Assembly: GCA_964345005.1 (NCBI GenBank)
Contig: CAYFPQ010000065.1
Span: 1 to 17,219, forward strand
Reading direction: 5' to 3'
Origin: JABMPJ01 sp964345005
GTDB lineage: Bacteria > Verrucomicrobiota > Kiritimatiellia > UBA8416 > JABMPJ01
DNA: 17,219 nt
Below are positions 13,752 through 17,219 of this stretch, in pieces (within the stretch, counting starts at the first letter, position 1; every line of letters begins with the position of its first letter). Both the position numbers and the translations under genes were made by a program. Below the pieces are notes generated by a model, which was not told where the DNA came from, made no database searches, and worked only from the letters and a program-made list of their open reading frames with translations.

Positions 13752-16700
13752 CGGCCAGCTCACCTCCAGTGACGCTTCGTTGCTCTCCGCGCTGCTTGAC
13801 GATCTCGATGAGAACGTTACGTATTACACATACGACGCGAACGGCAACGTCACCGGCGTCATCAATCCGCTCAATGGCACATCCAGCGTCACCTACGACA
13901 AGAACAACCGCAAACTGGTCACGACCGATGCGTTGGGCAACACCACCAGCAACGCCTACGATTCGGCAGGTTATCTCGTTGCCGTGAAGGATGCCCTGGG
14001 CCACACAACCGAGATGGGCTACAACGCGTTCGGCAACCTGACCAACACCGTTGATGCCCTCGGGAACAGCACGGTGATGCAGTACAACAACGTGGGACAG
14101 GTCACGAGCACCGTTGACCCGCGGGGAGTCAGTCAGGTAACCGTGTACGACACCCTCAAGCGCGTCTACCAGACCACCAGTGCGGCCGGTACGTCCGATG
14201 AGACCACGATGACCACCTACTACGACCGCAACGACAACGTGGCCAGCAACATGAACGACCTCGGGGTCGTGGACGTGTTCGAGTACGACGCCAACAGCCG
14301 CCTCGTTAGGGAGATTGCCGGCAAGAGCACGGCTGATGAGGTGACAGTTGAGCACGGCTATGACGCCCGCGGTCTGCGGATCTGGACCGAAGACGGCAGC
14401 GGCAACCGGGACGCCATCGAGTATGACGCGCTCGGTCGGGCGGTGAGAGTCACAGACCGGGAAGGCAACAGCTACGTGCAGCAGTACGACGGTCTCGGAC
14501 GACTCGTGGCCGATATCAAGCCCGGCGGTCACACTATCCGGTATACGTACGACAAGCTGGGACGCCGCACTGGTCTGGTCGATGGCAGTGCGGAGGCCGA
14601 AACGGAGTACGATTTGCTCGACCGCGTCACTGCGGAAATCAACTTCCGGAACATTCGCACCGAGTACCAGTACGATGCCATGGGCAATGTCACGAAGACG
14701 ACTGCCGCCAAGGGCTACGACGAGGAAGCGGAAACGTCGTACACGTATGACGCGGCCTACCGTGTGGTGAAGATCGTCAACGCCAACACCAATGAAGTGA
14801 CATTCGGCTACGATGCCCTCGGCCGCCAGACCAGCATGACGAATGAGTTGGACGACGTTACGATCCATACGTACGGGGATGGCGTCAATCTCACCCGCAC
14901 GGTCAAGCCCGACGGCGTGGTGGTTTCCAATGTCTACGACAGTCTGAGCAGATTGACCGGGGTCTACGCGGACGGCACGCTTCAGCGCTCACTGGGATAC
15001 GACTCTCTCTCCCGCATGACCAATGCCTGGGAGTATAACAGGAGCGGCACAGATGACGACCGCTGGGTCACGTTCAGCTATGATAGCTTGAATCGCGTGA
15101 CCCAAGAGACGCAGAACGGACGGCAGGTGCAGCGTTCTTACGACGACAGCGGTAACATCAGCCAGATCACCTATCCCTCCTCTGCCGTGGTGAAGCAGGC
15201 GTTCGACAAGAACAACCAGCTCAAGACGCTCAAGAACGGCGCCGAAACCATCACGTACGCCAGCTACACCTACAACGCCAACTCCCGCATCTCGCAGATT
15301 GTCTTCGGCAGCGGCGTTACCGAGACGCATGGATTCGACGGCCGCGAGCGACTGAGCTCGCTCGACCAGAGCGGAACCAGCGTCAGCTACGACCATGATC
15401 TCTCCCGCGATGCCAACGGCAATGTGACGCTGTCCGATGACAACGATACTGAAGACTTCATGTATACGTATGACGCCCTGGATCGTGTGGAGCGAAAACG
15501 CGACACCTCCGAAGTCATCAAGGAACTGCTCGGCTATGACAAGATGGGCAACTGGCAGTCGTACTCCAACGACACCGCCGGTGCCGAGACGCGCACGATC
15601 AATGCTGCGAACGCGTATACCCAGATCAACACGCAGAATCTCACCTACGACGACAACGGCAGCCTGACCGCCTGGGGCGATCAGAGCTACGTGTACGATT
15701 ACTTGGACCGGCTGATCGAGGTGAAGACCAACGGCCAGAGCATCGTGAAGTACACGTACGATGCCCTGAACCGGCGGACCACGAAGGAAGACGTGTCAGC
15801 ATCCGAGACCACGGAGTATGTCTACAACGGCGACGAGGTGATCGAGGAATACGTGAACGGCACATTCACGCTCTCGTTCATCTACGGTGGAACGGTGGAT
15901 ACGCCGGTAGTCATGGAAGACAGCACCGACACTTACTACTACCTACGCGACTGGCGAGCCAACATCAAGGCCGTCACCGATGACAGCGGTGACGTGGTTG
16001 AAACCTACAAGTACTCCCTCTTCGGAGGAACCCGGATCTTCAACAGCAGCAGTGTGGAGATCACAAATAGCGCCATCGCCAACCCCTATGGCTATGCCGG
16101 TCGACGTATCGATGAGGAGACTGGCCTCTACCACTACCGCAATCGCGCCTACTCACCGCAGTTAGGACGCTTTCTCCAGCGTGATCCTGCCGGCTATGTG
16201 GATGGTATGAACCTCTACGCCTATACGGCCAATAACCCGCTCACCTTCGGCGATCCATATGGTCTCTACCGTTGGCAGCACGACAATATGTATGCCGGAA
16301 TCGGCGATGGGATCTTTGAGCAGTTTGAGCAGGTGCGGGCACATCGTCGGGCGCAGGAGCGCGCAAGGCGGGAGGCGGAGCGCAGGCGGCGCGAAGCGAG
16401 GAGGAGGTACAACCGAGTACTGGCGGACGCCCGCGCCAGTGGAGAGATGCTTCAGAACTCTTACGGCATGACCGCTCTTGAGCTATTCCAGCATGTTCTT
16501 GCACAGGCGCAGGCTCAGAACAGAACCACAGATGATGTTGTGGTGGAGATGTACGTTGGGGCTGCGGATGCAGCAACTCAGACCGCCATACAGAATTACC
16601 AGCAGCATGAGTACGCCATACAGTTCTATGGGAAGGCTCCTCCCATCTGGCATGAGGGCCACACCCACTGTCAGACTCCCGAACAGATACCTGTGCCAGA

Positions 16701-17219
16701 AACCGGTTGGGTCAGGAATGCACCTTCCAGCTACACGATGACTTGGGAAGACGCGGGACAGTTGGTGATGCATGGCGTAACCGATATCCCCGACCTCTCT
16801 CTCAACCGTGGTGACAACGAATCGTGGCAAGCAAACTACATCAATTTCATCCTGACAGGGGACGCGTTGCCAGGTTTCGAGGAAGAGATGCGGGATCGCT
16901 TCAACCGCTTCAGTGATGGCGAAGGCGATGCCTCCGATATGTTCAATTATCTCAGCCAGAGATATCAGCGGGATCTTGCCGAACGTAACCAGAACTGGCA
17001 CGAGGATCTTGGCGAATGGGTGAACAACGAAGTCATGGACCCCGTCCGCGATGTTGTGGACAGCATCGGGCCGGTCGGGGCGATGGGTCTCTACTCCGTT
17101 CCCGTAGTTGGCCCGACTTTGGCACAAGCTGGGGCGGCAGACCTTCTGGCGCAGAGTGGCGATCTCAAGCCCTACGTTGGAGCGATAATGTCTGCGCCGC
17201 TTCTTGCTGTTCCGGGCGG
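13732..17219 (+). CDS. RHS/YD-repeat protein with dockerin-like start and RHS core, 3' truncated
   Basis: The frame is open from 13720 to the window end (about 1162 codons from GTG 13732). It begins with a dockerin/EF-hand-like loop 'GDLDGDGQLTSSDASLLSAL', then about 700 residues of YD repeats ('YTYDANGNVTG', 'YDALGRAVRVTDREGNSY', 'YDALNRRTT'). The RHS-associated core follows at about 15934-16266, with 'GYAGRRIDEETGLYHYRNRA', 'YSPQLGRFLQRDPAGY', 'NLYAYTANNPLTFGDPYGL'. RHS cores form a beta cocoon, and the DPxGL end marks the boundary of the cargo tip. The tip here (317 residues seen) has an Arg/Glu-rich helix (about 16336-16420), then unrecognised sequence and an Ala/Gly-rich hydrophobic stretch. 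The ORF has no own signal peptide and no good start; with one base removed near 13726-13734 it fuses to the TSP3/lectin protein, so I treat it as the C-terminal part of the same exported protein. Confidence 0.85.
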   Translation, partial: MGDLDGDGQLTSSDASLLSALLDDLDENVTYYTYDANGNVTGVINPLNGTSSVTYDKNNRKLVTTDALGNTTSNAYDSAGYLVAVKDALGHTTEMGYNAFGNLTNTVDALGNSTVMQYNNVGQVTSTVDPRGVSQVTVYDTLKRVYQTTSAAGTSDETTMTTYYDRNDNVASNMNDLGVVDVFEYDANSRLVREIAGKSTADEVTVEHGYDARGLRIWTEDGSGNRDAIEYDALGRAVRVTDREGNSYVQQYDGLGRLVADIKPGGHTIRYTYDKLGRRTGLVDGSAEAETEYDLLDRVTAEINFRNIRTEYQYDAMGNVTKTTAAKGYDEEAETSYTYDAAYRVVKIVNANTNEVTFGYDALGRQTSMTNELDDVTIHTYGDGVNLTRTVKPDGVVVSNVYDSLSRLTGVYADGTLQRSLGYDSLSRMTNAWEYNRSGTDDDRWVTFSYDSLNRVTQETQNGRQVQRSYDDSGNISQITYPSSAVVKQAFDKNNQLKTLKNGAETITYASYTYNANSRISQIVFGSGVTETHGFDGRERLSSLDQSGTSVSYDHDLSRDANGNVTLSDDNDTEDFMYTYDALDRVERKRDTSEVIKELLGYDKMGNWQSYSNDTAGAETRTINAANAYTQINTQNLTYDDNGSLTAWGDQSYVYDYLDRLIEVKTNGQSIVKYTYDALNRRTTKEDVSASETTEYVYNGDEVIEEYVNGTFTLSFIYGGTVDTPVVMEDSTDTYYYLRDWRANIKAVTDDSGDVVETYKYSLFGGTRIFNSSSVEITNSAIANPYGYAGRRIDEETGLYHYRNRAYSPQLGRFLQRDPAGYVDGMNLYAYTANNPLTFGDPYGLYRWQHDNMYAGIGDGIFEQFEQVRAHRRAQERARREAERRRREARRRYNRVLADARASGEMLQNSYGMTALELFQHVLAQAQAQNRTTDDVVVEMYVGAADAATQTAIQNYQQHEYAIQFYGKAPPIWHEGHTHCQTPEQIPVPETGWVRNAPSSYTMTWEDAGQLVMHGVTDIPDLSLNRGDNESWQANYINFILTGDALPGFEEEMRDRFNRFSDGEGDASDMFNYLSQRYQRDLAERNQNWHEDLGEWVNNEVMDPVRDVVDSIGPVGAMGLYSVPVVGPTLAQAGAADLLAQSGDLKPYVGAIMSAPLLAVPG
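16267..17219 (+). other. Variable C-terminal tip region of the RHS protein (candidate effector, incomplete)
   Basis: This follows directly after the DPYGL core end, the point where RHS and polymorphic toxin proteins switch from the conserved shell to variable cargo. Seen: 'YRWQHDNMYAGIGDG', a highly charged Arg/Glu-rich helix, a His/Cys cluster 'WHEGHTHCQTPE', an acidic helical part ('FEEEMRDRFNRFSDGEGDAS'), and 'PVGAMGLYSVPVVGPTLAQA', which resembles the hydrophobic linkers that often precede a toxin domain. No catalytic family is recognisable, and the end, with any immunity gene, is outside the window. Confidence 0.4.

Noticed and set aside
13561..14868. 435-codon open frame on the minus strand
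   Set aside because: It is a shadow of the YD repeats; Val/His/Arg-rich translation without domain pattern.

Overview
The window is a stretch of bacterial chromosome with moderately high GC. Its protein families suggest the PVC group (Verrucomicrobiota, Kiritimatiellota or Lentisphaerota). The pointers are a very large secreted protein built of calcium-binding thrombospondin type 3 (TSP3) repeats, lectin-like units and RHS/YD repeats, an N-terminal 'N-x-GQ-[VL]-K' repeat, and a URO-D/VOC gene pair. This assignment comes from remembered family distributions, not from a search.

Layout. Positions 1-1061 hold the end of a URO-D-family gene that overlaps a small VOC-like gene by 4 bp. Positions 1062-2342 are poorly coding. 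They contain a weak lipoprotein-like ORF, a GC-rich repeat, and a scar where the 3' ends of two unrelated genes (a four-helix-bundle/23S-IVP-type gene on - and a winged-helix-like hypothetical on +) meet head to head between near-identical 35-bp inverted repeats. Positions 2343-3008 (-) encode a complete NarL/FixJ-type response regulator. Its leader contains a possible 33-codon ORF whose stop overlaps the regulator's start (ATGA). Positions 3269-3943 (+) hold a conserved hypothetical gene broken by frameshifts. From 4362 to the window end there is one surface-protein operon: a 276-aa secreted fibre-like protein, then, 15 bp on, a giant gene.

The giant gene appears as three ORFs (5208-7262, 7263/7275-13751, 13732-17219) but looks like one reading frame of more than 4000 codons. 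It is interrupted by a single in-frame TGA at 7260 and a one-base shift near 13726-13734. Its order is: signal peptide; three GQ-K repeats; eight lectin-like units alternating with TSP3 calcium-binding segments (two inserted domains between units 3 and 5); a LamG domain; a dockerin-like calcium loop; YD repeats; the RHS core ending in DPYGL; and an unrecognised C-terminal tip that runs off the window.

Regulation. A 16-bp motif (AGGAATATCCCTYAGC) lies upstream of both the response regulator and the surface operon, in the same orientation relative to each gene. The simplest reading is that the response regulator controls itself and the RHS operon. The number of broken genes in 17 kb also raises the possibility of sequence or assembly error, which should be excluded before biology is read into the interruptions.
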